This document shows, piece by piece, positions 16,593 through 25,697 of a stretch of DNA of 64,000 bases; positions within the stretch are counted from its first letter, which is position 1; each line of letters opens with the position of its first letter. Below the pieces are notes generated by a model that had not been told where the DNA came from, made no database searches, and saw only the letters and a list, made by a program, of their open reading frames with translations. Both the position numbers and the translations under genes were made by a program. Source of the stretch: Moraxella caviae (GTDB lineage Bacteria > Pseudomonadota > Gammaproteobacteria > Pseudomonadales > Moraxellaceae); assembly GCF_002014985.1 (NCBI RefSeq), contig NZ_MUXU01000038.1, forward strand, positions 1-64,000, given 5' to 3'.

Positions 16593-17930
16593 ATGTTTCG
16601 CACACTCACTCATTTTAGCGTTCAGCTTGTCAATCGCTACCTGCCTTCACCGTTTAGCTTTGCGGTGCTGCTTACTCTTTGCGCCTTTTTGCTTGGCATG
16701 ACACTCACACACCAAAGCCCCGTCGCCATGGCGGTGCATTGGGGCGATGGCCTGTGGTCGCTGCACGGCTTTGCCATGCAGATGGCGCTGATTTTAATCA
16801 CAGGCTATGCGCTGGCAAACGCACCCATTGTCCAAAACTTTCTGGATTTTCTAGCAAGCAAAATTACGCGCCCCACCACCGCCATTTTTGTCGTTACATT
16901 TGTAGCGATGATTGGCTGTTTGCTCAACTGGGGATTTGGTCTGGTGATTGGTGCAATTTTCGCCAAATCACTTGCCAAAAAAGTACCAAACGTGGATTAT
17001 CCACTACTGGTTGCCGCTGCTTATTCAGGGTTTTTGGTGTGGCATGGCGGCTTATCAGGTTCAATCCCTTTGACGCTAAGCTCTGGCGGTGAGACGCTCG
17101 CCACTTTGTCAGGCGGCACATTGATGCAAGCCGTGCCACTGTCGCAGACCATTTTTAGCACCTACAATCTGGTGATTGTCGTATTGATTGTACTGATTGT
17201 GCCGCTGATGAATGCGTTTATGCACCCCAAAAAGCCCACCACCATCGACCCCAAGCTGATTGCACCCACCAAAAGCACTCTGCCCACACCCACCACGCCT
17301 GCCGAACGCTTGGACGACAGCCGCATCATCATGGCAATCCTTGGTGTGGTGGCGTTGCTGTATTATGTGGGCAAATTCACACAAGGCGTAGAAATTGGGC
17401 TAAATATCGTCATTGGGCTGTTTTTGTTTGCAGGCGTTGTGTTGCACGGCTCACTGGAGCGGTATTATCGTGCGGTTGGCAATGGCATTGGCGGCATTAC
17501 TGGCATTGTGCTGCTATTTCCGTTTTACGGCGGCATCATGGGGCTGGTAACAGGCAAAAATGCAGACGGCACATCGCTTGGCACGGTATTTACTGAATTT
17601 TTCTTGCAATTTGCCACCCAAGACACTTTTGCATTGCTGGCATTTTTAAGCGCAGGCTTGGTGAATTTTTTCGTGCCATCTGGCGGCGGACAATTCGCTG
17701 TACAAGGCGTCATCATGCTGCCAGCTGGCGCAGCTTTAGGCGTAGATCTCAGTGTATCCGCCATGGCAATCGCATGGGGCGATTCTTGGACAAACATGAT
17801 TCAACCGTTTTGGGCGCTGCCACTTCTAGGCATTGCAGGGCTAGACGCACGCGCCATCATGGGATATTGTCTGATGATATTTTTCATTTCAGGCGCAATC
17901 ATGGCAGGCGGTTTATACTTTTTAACATGA
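16593..17930 (+). CDS. atoE: Short-chain fatty acid / acetoacetate transporter AtoE
   Basis: A 445-residue membrane protein with about 11-12 helices, beginning MFRTLTHFSVQLVNRYLPSPF and containing NWGFGLVIGAIFAKSL, HGGLSGSIPLTLS and FFVPSGGGQFAVQG, signatures of the AtoE family. It is expected to import acetoacetate, butyrate or similar short acids, feeding the CoA-transferase encoded directly downstream. An in-frame TTG two codons upstream is possible, but ATG at 16593 lies six bases after AAAGGA. No convincing gene occurs in the 216 bases before it. Confidence 0.9.
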   Translation: MFRTLTHFSVQLVNRYLPSPFSFAVLLTLCAFLLGMTLTHQSPVAMAVHWGDGLWSLHGFAMQMALILITGYALANAPIVQNFLDFLASKITRPTTAIFVVTFVAMIGCLLNWGFGLVIGAIFAKSLAKKVPNVDYPLLVAAAYSGFLVWHGGLSGSIPLTLSSGGETLATLSGGTLMQAVPLSQTIFSTYNLVIVVLIVLIVPLMNAFMHPKKPTTIDPKLIAPTKSTLPTPTTPAERLDDSRIIMAILGVVALLYYVGKFTQGVEIGLNIVIGLFLFAGVVLHGSLERYYRAVGNGIGGITGIVLLFPFYGGIMGLVTGKNADGTSLGTVFTEFFLQFATQDTFALLAFLSAGLVNFFVPSGGGQFAVQGVIMLPAGAALGVDLSVSAMAIAWGDSWTNMIQPFWALPLLGIAGLDARAIMGYCLMIFFISGAIMAGGLYFLT

Positions 17931-17940
17931 CAAGCCGTTA

Positions 17941-17971
17941 TTGACATGAAAGTAAATTTTATCAATAAAAT
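17941..17971 (+). promoter_or_regulatory. Possible promoter for the CoA-transferase genes
   Basis: TTGACA (17941-17946) and TAAAAT (17966-17971) are separated by 19 bases, slightly long, and end about 43 bases before the scoA start. Confidence 0.4.
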
Positions 17972-18013
17972 CAGTTTTTTAGTAAACTTACCACATCATC
18001 AAAAGGAGCATGT

Positions 18014-18715
18014 ATGATTTCAAAAGTTTATCCCACTGCCAGCGATGCTTTGGCAGACATCATCGCCGACAACCAAACCCTTGCTGTGGGTGGATTTGGC
18101 CTGTGCGGCATTCCTGAAGCCTTGATTAGCGCACTCAAAGACAGCGGCGTTACAGGCTTGACGTGCATTTCAAACAACGCTGGCGTGGACGATTTTGGTC
18201 TAGGCTTACTGCTCAAAAACCGCCAAGTCAAAAAAATGATTGCGTCTTATGTGGGCGAAAACAAGGAATTTGAGCGTCAATTTTTATCAGGCGAACTGGA
18301 GGTAGAACTCACACCCCAAGGCACGCTTGCAGAAAAATTACGCGCAGGCGGCGCTGGCATTCCTGCCTTTTATACCGCCACAGGCGTTGGCACGCAGATT
18401 GCCGAAGGTAAAGAAGTGCGTGAATTTGATGGGCGCAGCTACATTTTAGAACGCTCGCTCACCGCAGACATTGCATTAATCAAGGCGCAAAAAGCAGACA
18501 AAGCAGGCAACTTGGCGTTTAATAAAACCGCACGCAATTTCAATCCAGATTGCGCCATGGCAGGTAAAATCACCGTCGCCGAAGTCGAAGAATTGGTGGA
18601 GATTGGTGAAATTGCCCCTGATGACGTGCATTTGTCAGGCATTTTTGTGCAGCGAATCATCGTAAACGACAAGCCTGAAAAACGCATTGAAAAAATCACC
18701 ACCAAACAATCCTAA
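18014..18715 (+). CDS. scoA: 3-oxoacid CoA-transferase, subunit A
   Basis: A 233-residue alpha subunit of a family I CoA-transferase (ScoA/AtoD type). [15 protein letters not shown] near residue 24 is the CoA-binding glycine-rich segment, and [13 protein letters not shown] follows. With subunit B it moves CoA from succinyl-CoA (or acetyl-CoA) to acetoacetate, giving acetoacetyl-CoA for thiolysis. AAAGGAGCATGT precedes ATG. The neighbours (acetoacetate producers upstream, 3-hydroxybutyrate dehydrogenase downstream) support acetoacetate as the substrate. Confidence 0.93.
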   Translation: MISKVYPTASDALADIIADNQTLAVGGFGLCGIPEALISALKDSGVTGLTCISNNAGVDDFGLGLLLKNRQVKKMIASYVGENKEFERQFLSGELEVELTPQGTLAEKLRAGGAGIPAFYTATGVGTQIAEGKEVREFDGRSYILERSLTADIALIKAQKADKAGNLAFNKTARNFNPDCAMAGKITVAEVEELVEIGEIAPDDVHLSGIFVQRIIVNDKPEKRIEKITTKQS

Positions 18716-18775
18716 ATTTTTAGATTGCAAAACAAACCATAACTTTAGTGCATTTATACAATCAAGGAGAAAAAC

Positions 18776-19414
18776 ATGGCTTGGAGCAGAGACCAAATGG
18801 CGCAGCGTGCCGCCGAAGAACTACAAGACGGTTTTTATGTCAATTTAGGCATCGGGCTGCCGACGCTGGTTGCCAACTACATTCCAGACGGCATGGACGT
18901 ATGGCTGCAGTCTGAAAATGGGCTTTTGGGCATTGGTGAATTTCCAGAAGCTGACAAGGTAGACGCAGATTTGATTAACGCAGGCAAACAAACCGTTACC
19001 GCAAAAACAGGCGCAAGTTTTTTTAGCAGCTCAACGTCCTTTGCCATGATTCGTGGCGGCCATGTCAATTTGGCAATCTTGGGCGCGATGGAAGTGTCCG
19101 AAAAAGGCGATTTGGCAAACTGGATGATTCCCGGAAAACTCGTCAAAGGCATGGGCGGCGCAATGGATTTGGTGGCTGGCGTGGGGCGTGTCATCGTACT
19201 GATGGAACAAGTGAACAAATACGGCGAACCAAAAATCCTGCCAGAATGTACGCTGCCTTTGACTGGCAAAGGCGTGGTTAATCAAATCATCACCGAGCTT
19301 GGCGTGTATGATGTAACTGCTGATGGCTTGGTACTGACCGAGCTTGCCGATGGCGTCAGCGTAGACGACATCAAAAAAGTAACGCCTGTGCCACTGACAG
19401 TTGCACTTGGATAA
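18776..19414 (+). CDS. scoB: 3-oxoacid CoA-transferase, subunit B
   Basis: A 212-residue beta subunit. [16 protein letters not shown] is followed by QSENGLLG, where Glu47 is the catalytic glutamate that forms the enzyme-CoA thioester. [19 protein letters not shown] is another family segment. A strong ribosome site AAGGAGAAAAAC precedes ATG. It follows scoA by 60 bases and is surely in the same transcript. Confidence 0.94.
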   Translation: MAWSRDQMAQRAAEELQDGFYVNLGIGLPTLVANYIPDGMDVWLQSENGLLGIGEFPEADKVDADLINAGKQTVTAKTGASFFSSSTSFAMIRGGHVNLAILGAMEVSEKGDLANWMIPGKLVKGMGGAMDLVAGVGRVIVLMEQVNKYGEPKILPECTLPLTGKGVVNQIITELGVYDVTADGLVLTELADGVSVDDIKKVTPVPLTVALG

Positions 19415-19536
19415 AAGCTGGCGAAACGCATTGGCTGCCCGTACATCAAAACGCAACCAATGCAACCACTAAAGCGACTAAAGCATTTGCCGCCTAATTT
19501 ATCAAACGTAAAATGGATTTCGCTTTTATAAATACA

Positions 19537-19572
19537 GTTCGCTGTCTTCATTAAATAACGAAGACAGCGAAC
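19537..19572 (+). other. Strong stem-loop between scoB and the GntP-family permease gene
   Basis: GTTCGCTGTCTTC (19537-19549) pairs perfectly over 13 bp with GAAGACAGCGAAC (19560-19572), with a 10-base AT loop. There is no T-run, so it is unlikely to be an efficient terminator. It ends about 45 bases before the permease start and could stabilise or process the mRNA or bind a protein. Confidence 0.75.
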
Positions 19573-19617
19573 AAATCGAGCGCATGGAAAACCAACTGCC
19601 AGCAAAAGGAGTTTGCA

Positions 19618-21006
19618 ATGCTTAGCATATTGCCGATTGTTTTAACCTTGTTTTTATTGATGTTTTTTGCGTATCGTGGTTATTCTGTCTTGATTTTAGC
19701 ACCGATTATGGCGGCGCTGGCTGTCATTTTGACAGGCGATTGGCTTCATAGCTTGCCTGCTTATACAGATGTTTTTATGACGGCGTTAAGCAATTTTTTA
19801 TTAAAATTTTTCCCTGTGTTTTTGCTGGGCGCATTATTTGGCAAGCTGATGGCCGATTCTGGCGCTGCCACCAGCATCGCACACTTTGTCGTCAATAAAC
19901 TGGGGGGGGAACGCGCCGTCTTAGCAGTGGTGCTGATTTGTGCCCTACTCACCTATGGCGGCGTTTCGCTATTTGTGGTCGCCTTTGCCATTTACCCCAT
20001 CGCAAAAAACCTATTTTATCAAGCTGACATTCCAAAACGTCTGATTCCAGCCGCCATCGCACTGGGATCTTTCACCTTCACCATGACCGCCTTGCCCGGC
20101 TCACCTGCAATTCAAAACGCCATTCCAATACCCTATTACAGCACCAATGTTTTTGCCGCACCAATTCTAGGACTGATTGGCGGTGCGATTATGTTTGTTG
20201 GTGGTGTATGCTGGCTCAATCGCTGCGTTCAGCGCGCTAAAATCTGTGGCGAAGGCTATGGCAAGCACAGCGATGATACGCTCGAGCAAATCAAACCAAC
20301 GCACAATATCCCCTTTATCATGGCAATCACGCCACTCGTGCTGGTGGTACTGATTAACGCCTTGCTGATTTATTTTGTATTTCCACGCATGGATTTTTCC
20401 GCATTAGATAGCACGTTTCCTGCGCTAAACATTGGCAGCTCTTTAGGATTGTGGTCGCTGATTATTGCCATGCTGGCAGCGTGCTTATCCGCCATGATTA
20501 TTCATTTAAAAAGCCAATCAAATCTAAAACACACCATCAACCAAGGCGCAACCGATTCCATGTTGCCAATTTTCAACACCGCATCAGAAGTTGGTTATGG
20601 TGCTGTGATTGCTTCGTTGGCAGGATTTGCGCTGATTCGTGATGGCGTGCTGAATTTATCGCCAAGCAATCCGCTGATTTCAGAAGCCGTCGCCATGACG
20701 ACACTGGCAGGCATCACAGGGTCGTCTTCAGGCGGACTTAGCATCGCCCTATCCACGCTTGGTGATGAATACCTTGAAATGGCACTTGCTGCAGGAATCA
20801 GCCCAGAACTCATGCACCGTGTCGCCACGATGGCGGCAGGCGGACTAGATACTCTGCCACACAGTGGCGCAGTAATCACCTTGCTTGCCATCTGCAAATT
20901 AACACACAAAACTTCATATCTAAACGTCGCGGCAGTTACCATCGTCATTCCGCTGATTGCGACAGCCACCGTCATCGCACTCGGGACAATGTTCGGCTCT
21001 TTTTAA
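19618..21006 (+). CDS. GntP-family permease
   Basis: A 462-residue membrane protein with about 12 helices and the GntP-family segments FPVFLLGALFGKLMADSGAA, ALLTYGGVSLFVVAFAIYPIAKNLF, TMTALPGSPAIQNAIP and GLDTLPHSGAVITLL. The family carries gluconate and other hydroxy acids by H+ symport. Here the neighbours are scoAB and 3-hydroxybutyrate dehydrogenase, so D-3-hydroxybutyrate is the likely substrate (inference). A strong ribosome site AAAAGGAGTTTGCA precedes ATG. Confidence 0.88.
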   Translation: MLSILPIVLTLFLLMFFAYRGYSVLILAPIMAALAVILTGDWLHSLPAYTDVFMTALSNFLLKFFPVFLLGALFGKLMADSGAATSIAHFVVNKLGGERAVLAVVLICALLTYGGVSLFVVAFAIYPIAKNLFYQADIPKRLIPAAIALGSFTFTMTALPGSPAIQNAIPIPYYSTNVFAAPILGLIGGAIMFVGGVCWLNRCVQRAKICGEGYGKHSDDTLEQIKPTHNIPFIMAITPLVLVVLINALLIYFVFPRMDFSALDSTFPALNIGSSLGLWSLIIAMLAACLSAMIIHLKSQSNLKHTINQGATDSMLPIFNTASEVGYGAVIASLAGFALIRDGVLNLSPSNPLISEAVAMTTLAGITGSSSGGLSIALSTLGDEYLEMALAAGISPELMHRVATMAAGGLDTLPHSGAVITLLAICKLTHKTSYLNVAAVTIVIPLIATATVIALGTMFGSF

Positions 21007-21048
21007 TGGTTATTCATTAAAAAATTGACAGATTTAACGCTTGGCAGC

Positions 21049-21060
21049 TGCTTGCAAGCA
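21049..21060. promoter_or_regulatory. 12-bp palindrome TGCTTGCAAGCA before the dehydrogenase gene
   Basis: A perfect 12-bp palindrome containing the TTGCAAGC octamer that is clustered before the GntR gene and yhdT. It lies 17 bases before the start codon of 3-hydroxybutyrate dehydrogenase, where a bound protein could block translation initiation or transcription elongation. Confidence 0.4.
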
Positions 21061-21077
21061 TTTACAAGGATACAACG

Positions 21078-21875
21078 ATGAATTTATTAGCCCAAGATTT
21101 GACCAATAAAGTTGCGCTCATCACAGGCGCTGGCAGTGGATTAGGCAAACAAATGGCGTACACTTTTGCACAAGCGGGAGCAAAAGTTGGCGTTGCCGAC
21201 ATCAATCAACAAAGCGCTCAAATGGTCGCCGCAGAAATTATTAAAAATCACGGCACGGCATTGCCAATTTTAATGGACGTCAGCTGCGAAAAATCCGTGA
21301 ATGACGGCATGAAGGCGCTGATTGATGCTTATGGCGATATTGATATTTTAATTTGCAATGCAGGCATTCAAACCATCAGTCCGATTGACAAACTGGCGTT
21401 TAGCGATTGGCAAAAAATGCTTGCCATACATCTTGATGGCGCGTTTTTGACAACCAAAGCCGCCTTGCAATACATGTATCAAAATGACAATCCCAGCACC
21501 ATCATTTATATTGGCTCTGTACATTCGCATGAAGCCAGCGCATTAAAAGCGTCTTATGTCGCTGCCAAACATGGCTTGCTAGGACTAAATCGCGTGCTTG
21601 CCAACGAAGGTGCGGTGCATAACGTGCGCTGCTGCGTCATCTGCCCGGGATTTGTAAAAACGCCATTGGTAGAAAAACAAATCCCCGAGCAAGCCAAAGA
21701 AAAAGGCATCAGCGAGCAAGCAGTGATTGATGATGTCATGCTGGTCAATACGGTGGATAAAGAATTTACCACCGTAGACGATGTGGCGCAGTTGGCGCTG
21801 TTTTTATCGGCTTTTCCCACCAATGTCTTTACTGGTCAATCCATCGTGGCAAGTCATGGGTGGTTTATGAATTAG
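21078..21875 (+). CDS. 3-hydroxybutyrate dehydrogenase (short-chain dehydrogenase/reductase)
   Basis: A 265-residue classical SDR. The NAD site is [16 protein letters not shown] (about 15-30), with DVS and ICNAGIQ further on. The catalytic Ser is in the GSVHSHEAS segment and the Tyr/Lys pair in [11 protein letters not shown]. These segments, together with [35 protein letters not shown], match D-3-hydroxybutyrate dehydrogenases, which oxidise 3-hydroxybutyrate to acetoacetate. It follows the GntP permease by about 70 bases and would feed acetoacetate to ScoAB. AAGGATACAACG precedes ATG. Confidence 0.88.
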   Translation: MNLLAQDLTNKVALITGAGSGLGKQMAYTFAQAGAKVGVADINQQSAQMVAAEIIKNHGTALPILMDVSCEKSVNDGMKALIDAYGDIDILICNAGIQTISPIDKLAFSDWQKMLAIHLDGAFLTTKAALQYMYQNDNPSTIIYIGSVHSHEASALKASYVAAKHGLLGLNRVLANEGAVHNVRCCVICPGFVKTPLVEKQIPEQAKEKGISEQAVIDDVMLVNTVDKEFTTVDDVAQLALFLSAFPTNVFTGQSIVASHGWFMN

Positions 21876-21907
21876 CAAACAATTTGGTCTTGATTAACGC
21901 TCAAATG

Positions 21908-22636
21908 CTAAAACCCCACCTCACTCACCCAATCCATCCACGCGCCGTGCGTTGGGTGTTTTAGGCGCAGCTTGTGGGCGTGCAGATTTAAGCGTGGCGC
22001 AAGCTGCCTTGCCACGCCTTCAGCATAAATCGGATCGCCAATCATCACATGACCCAAATGCACCATATGCACCCGCAGCTGATGACTGCGCCCCGTGATG
22101 GGCTTTAACGCCACTCGTGTAACCGCGTGCTGCTCACCGCTCTCATCGCCGCGCAGCTCGTGGCGCAGCACCTGATAATGCGTCAGCGCACGCTTTGACC
22201 ACGTCTCATCAACGATGTGGCGCGGCTTAGTGGTCGACTCATAGCGTACAGGCACGTCAATCACGCCTTTTTCGCCCTGCTCGCCAAGCGTCCCAAACAC
22301 CACCGCCTGATATTCTTTTTGGGGAATGCGCTCAATAAATTGCTTGCTGATGTGCGTTTGCGCCGCCGCCGATTTGCCAAAAATCATCAGCCCAGACGTA
22401 TCCATGTCCAAGCGATGAATCAGCTTCACTTCGGGATTGACACGCAACAGCCTTGATTGCAAGCTCACTTTGAGCGTCTTGCCGTCCACGCTCAAAAGCC
22501 CAGCTGGCTTATCCACCACCCAAATGTCATCGTCCGCATAGACGGTGATGGCGTGCGCAAATTCTTCAAAAAACGCCTGCGGTTTATCCAATTCTTCGGC
22601 ATTTAGGCGTGCGATGTCAGCTTCAGTGATGTTCAT
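21908..22636 (-). CDS. RluA-family 23S rRNA/tRNA pseudouridine synthase
   Basis: A 242-residue pseudouridine synthase. HRLDMDTSGLMIF near residue 95 carries the catalytic Asp; VVDKPAGLLSVDG, ITGRSHQLRVHMVHLGHVMIGDPIY and LHAHKLRLKHP are the other RluA motifs. Its short form without an S4 domain is like RluA, which acts on 23S U746 and tRNA U32, but the target is not proven. It is convergent with the 3-hydroxybutyrate dehydrogenase gene, only 32 bases apart. Confidence 0.87.
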   Translation of the reverse strand: MNITEADIARLNAEELDKPQAFFEEFAHAITVYADDDIWVVDKPAGLLSVDGKTLKVSLQSRLLRVNPEVKLIHRLDMDTSGLMIFGKSAAAQTHISKQFIERIPQKEYQAVVFGTLGEQGEKGVIDVPVRYESTTKPRHIVDETWSKRALTHYQVLRHELRGDESGEQHAVTRVALKPITGRSHQLRVHMVHLGHVMIGDPIYAEGVARQLAPRLNLHAHKLRLKHPTHGAWMDWVSEVGF

Positions 22637-23200
22637 AATGATAAAATGATGGCGGATTGATAATAGATTGGTGAATTGTCAATGCTGGTAAAAATTAACG
22701 CTTTTTTACTTCTCGCTTTTTATGGCAGTTTTTGGCAAATAATTTTACGCTTAGCATGGTTTGATTTGAAAATTTGGGCTTAAAAATTGGGTTTGTAATG
22801 GATAGATTGCAATAGATTGTAACGATTTGATAAACGGCTCAGTTTGCACGCTTATTTTTGCAATTTCATTGGCGCAATTTAATTTGTACAACCGCCCTAA
22901 ATCTTTGTCAAAATTGGCAAACGCATTCACGCCAAATCCGACAGCTTACCCAAGTCAAAACCAAAACCCCAACCAAGCCTAAGCCACGCTTAAAGTTCAC
23001 AAATTTACACCAGATAAATTTTAGCGTTTTAAAAAACTCAACGTCAGCATTGCCAATTTTTTCAAAAAGTTTGCTATTATAGCACCAAAATCAGGCAAAA
23101 ATGCAATCGGTGCGCAAAGTGCTTGGTGCGCCTTGAAATTTTGCCGACACGCCTTATCTAAGATAAGGACATCAACTCAATAACCAAAAAGGTAATCATT
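22637..23200. other. Gene-free region before trxA
   Basis: About 560 AT-rich bases between divergent genes. It contains the probable trxA promoter and no credible gene. The 120 bases between that promoter and the trxA start form an untranslated leader. Confidence 0.55.
23050..23080 (+). promoter_or_regulatory. Probable promoter for trxA
   Basis: TTGCCA (23050-23055) and an extended -10, TGCTATTAT (TATTAT at 23075-23080), are separated by 19 bases. The extended TG could compensate for the long spacer. Confidence 0.45.
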
Positions 23201-23521
23201 ATGTCAATCATCAACACCACAGACGCAAATTTTGAAGCAGACGTGCTAAAATCAGACAAAGTCGTATTGGTAGACTTTTGGGCGGCGTGGTGCGGCCCTT
23301 GTAAAGCCATCGCGCCAACGCTAGAAGAGCTGGCTGGCGAATACGCTGACCGCGCCCAAATCGTGAAAGTAAACGTGGACGAAAACCCAGAAGTTACCGC
23401 ACGTTTTGGCATTCGCAGCATTCCTACGCTGTTTGTGTTCAAAGGCGGCGAAAAAGTGGACACTGCTGTGGGCGCATTGCCAAAAACCGAATTGGCAGCC
23501 TTGCTAGACAAGCACATCTGA
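23201..23521 (+). CDS. trxA: Thioredoxin 1
   Basis: A 106-residue cytoplasmic thioredoxin. The active site WAAWCGPCK has Cys31 and Cys34, and IRSIPTLFVFKGG gives the cis-proline loop. It reduces disulfides in ribonucleotide reductase, PAPS reductase and other proteins, using electrons from thioredoxin reductase. Length and motifs are normal. AAAAAGGTAATCATT precedes ATG. trxA next to rho is a widely conserved arrangement. Confidence 0.97.
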   Translation: MSIINTTDANFEADVLKSDKVVLVDFWAAWCGPCKAIAPTLEELAGEYADRAQIVKVNVDENPEVTARFGIRSIPTLFVFKGGEKVDTAVGALPKTELAALLDKHI

Positions 23522-23577
23522 TTTGTTCTGTGATTTGCTCTAAGAATTTATTGCAAATCAGAAAATCATGTTGCACG

Positions 23578-23606
23578 AAAAGACTCACTTTGGTGGGTCT
23601 TTTTTG
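23578..23606 (+). terminator. Intrinsic terminator of trxA
   Basis: AAAAGACTCAC (23578-23588) pairs with GTGGGTCTTTT (23593-23603) with one wobble and a four-base loop, then the T-run continues. Confidence 0.85.
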
Positions 23607-23764
23607 TGGGTTTTGCGTGGGTTTGCGCAGAATTTGATAAAGTTTTTGCCAGATTTTTGAAATTTTACTAAAAAGCCAAAACTTTACACCTTGCCATCAC
23701 CGTTTGGCTTGCCACTCAAGCAAGCGCAAATTGCATTTTCACACCGAATTTTCACCGCCAAGCC

Positions 23765-23794
23765 TTGACTTTTTACCCCCAAACCCTTTATTAT
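23765..23794 (+). promoter_or_regulatory. Probable promoter for rho
   Basis: TTGACT (23765-23770) and TATTAT (23789-23794) are separated by 18 bases. Transcription would begin about 200 bases before the rho start codon. Confidence 0.55.
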
Positions 23795-23800
23795 TAGCAC

Positions 23801-23842
23801 TTAGCCGATGGCGAGTCCTTCGCCCATTATTCTTACGGCTAA
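23801..23842 (+). promoter_or_regulatory. Structured element in the rho leader
   Basis: An outer 7-bp stem TTAGCCG (23801-23807) with CGGCTAA (23836-23842) encloses an inner 5-bp stem GGCGA (23810-23814) with TCGCC (23820-23824). It starts right at the expected 5' end of the transcript. A run of five T follows seven bases later, which gives it an attenuator-like look. Confidence 0.5.
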
Positions 23843-24006
23843 TGCAGCTTTTTCCACGTTCACGCATTTTTTTTCTTGTTAGCCTACTGACAAGCCAACG
23901 CTTTGCGTGCAAATCCCTGCAAATCACTCAATCCTTGACTGTTGGTGCGCTTGGCGTATCAGCCCATCACCGCTATTTTTCTTTTTTCGCAGTTGCTCAA
24001 AACATC

Positions 24007-25269
24007 ATGAATCTCACCGAACTCAAACGTAAATCCGTTGCCGAATTGCTTGCCATCGCCCAATCTATGGGGCTTGAAAACATGGCGCGCAGCCGTAAGC
24101 AAGACATCATTTTCGCCATCTTAAAAACCCACGCCAAAAACGGCGAAGCCATCTACGGCGATGGCGTGCTAGAAGTACTGCCTGATGGCTTCGGCTTTTT
24201 GCGCTCGTCTGAAGGCTCGTACTTGGCAGGCCCTGACGACATCTACGTCAGCCCAAGCCAAATCCGCCGCTTTCATTTACAAACTGGCGACTCCATCGCA
24301 GGGCAAATCCGACCACCCAAGGATTCTGAGCGTTATTTTGCACTGCTCAAGGTCAGCGAAATCAACTTTGACACGCCAGACCGCAGCCGTCATAAGCTGA
24401 TTTTTGAAAACCTGACGCCACTTTTCCCGACCGAGCAGCTCACGCTTGAGCAAGGCAACGGCACGACCGAAGACTTGACAGGCCGTGTGATTGATTTGAT
24501 TGCGCCCATCGGTAAAGGTCAGCGCTCCATCATCGTTGCGCCGCCAAAAGCAGGTAAAACCGTACTGCTGCAAAGCATCGCCCACGCCATCACCAAAAAT
24601 CACCCAGAATGCCACGTCATCGTGCTACTGATTGACGAGCGCCCTGAAGAAGTAACCGAAATGCAGCGCACCGTGCGTGGCGAAGTGGTGGCTTCCACCT
24701 TTGATGAGCCGCCAACACGCCACATTCAAGTCGCTGAAATGGTGATTGAAAAAGCCAAACGCCTTGTGGAGCATAAGCAAGATGTGGTGATTTTGCTAGA
24801 CTCCATCACACGCCTAGCTCGCGCCTATAACACCGTCATTCCATCAAGCGGCAAAGTTTTGACAGGTGGTGTGGATGCGCACGCCCTAGAACGCCCAAAA
24901 CGCTTTTTTGGTGCGGCGCGTAACGTAGAAGAAGGCGGCAGCTTGACCATCATTTCCACCGCCTTGATTGACACAGGCTCAAAAATGGACGGTGTGATTT
25001 TTGAAGAATTTAAAGGCACGGGCAACCAAGAAATCACCCTTGAGCGTGATTTGGCAGAACGCCGCATTTTCCCCGCCATCAACATCAAAAAATCCAGCAC
25101 ACGCCGCGAAGAACGCCTACTGGACGAAGAAACCCTGCGCCGTGTGTGGATTTTGCGCAAGCTATTACAGCCAATGGACGACAGCCAAGCGACCGAATTT
25201 TTGCTTGACCACCTAAAAGATTCCAAAACCAACGATGAATTTTTTAGCAACATGACCAAAGGCAAGTAA
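24007..25269 (+). CDS. rho: Transcription termination factor Rho
   Basis: A 420-residue hexameric RNA helicase that ends transcription at C-rich untranslated RNA. The N-terminal Rho-N helices ([15 protein letters not shown]) and cold-shock-like RNA domain ([17 protein letters not shown]) are followed by the ATPase with Walker [13 protein letters not shown], Walker [17 protein letters not shown], the Q-loop [20 protein letters not shown] and R-loop segments. Length is normal. The frame is open 101 codons further upstream, but ATG at 24007 matches the conserved N-terminus. No strong Shine-Dalgarno sequence precedes it. Confidence 0.97.
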   Translation: MNLTELKRKSVAELLAIAQSMGLENMARSRKQDIIFAILKTHAKNGEAIYGDGVLEVLPDGFGFLRSSEGSYLAGPDDIYVSPSQIRRFHLQTGDSIAGQIRPPKDSERYFALLKVSEINFDTPDRSRHKLIFENLTPLFPTEQLTLEQGNGTTEDLTGRVIDLIAPIGKGQRSIIVAPPKAGKTVLLQSIAHAITKNHPECHVIVLLIDERPEEVTEMQRTVRGEVVASTFDEPPTRHIQVAEMVIEKAKRLVEHKQDVVILLDSITRLARAYNTVIPSSGKVLTGGVDAHALERPKRFFGAARNVEEGGSLTIISTALIDTGSKMDGVIFEEFKGTGNQEITLERDLAERRIFPAINIKKSSTRREERLLDEETLRRVWILRKLLQPMDDSQATEFLLDHLKDSKTNDEFFSNMTKGK

Positions 25270-25697
25270 GCCATGCAAAGGCGAATCACACATTCAAACC
25301 ATCGCTCAACTGTGAGCGGTGGTTTTTTATGTCAATCATCTTATGCCAATTATCAAGCCAGCCAAGCCATAAACCATCAAAAATCACAAAATCATGCAAG
25401 AAGTTTTTGCAGCCGAGCGTTTTTTGTGATAATATAGAACAAGCGTTTACCAAAACTGCAAGCGAGTTATTACATCACAATTATATGGCAAATGAATGAC
25501 AATTTGCCCCAAAACAAGGCTTTGAAATATTTTTTTACATATTTTGCAGCTTTGCTTGGTAAAATGCTTTTTATTTCCATATAATTACTATATAATTCGC
25601 ACAGCAGTACAGTATATGGCTCATGTAATTACACTTACGATATTGTGGGTGTGGCGTGGGCTTTTCTGTCGCTAATCTATATCTTACGGAGATTATC
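25270..25697. other. Intergenic region before the Ala-rich lipoprotein gene
   Basis: About 430 bases. The first part contains a weak hairpin (TCAACTGTGAGCGGTGG region). The right half is AT-rich and holds two TATAAT boxes (25580-25585 and 25591-25596). No gene is supported. Confidence 0.55.
25556..25596 (+). promoter_or_regulatory. Promoter region of the Ala-rich lipoprotein gene
   Basis: TTGGTA (25556-25561) and TATAAT (25580-25585) are separated by 18 bases; a second perfect TATAAT follows at 25591-25596. The double -10 and the very strong ribosome site downstream suggest high expression. Confidence 0.6.

Larger units (their letters stand above)
23522..24006 (+). other. trxA-rho intergenic region: terminator, promoter and long rho leader
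   Basis: About 485 bases. In order: the trxA terminator, an AT-rich stretch, a good promoter (23765-23794) and a leader of about 200 bases with a two-part stem-loop (23801-23842). The leader is open in the rho frame for 100 codons, but a protein extension is unlikely because known Rho starts at MNLTELK. Confidence 0.65.

Noticed and set aside
23704..24006. N-terminal extension of Rho by about 100 residues
   Set aside because: The region contains a promoter and RNA structure, and Rho proteins begin at the MNLTELK segment; the extension has no ribosome site.
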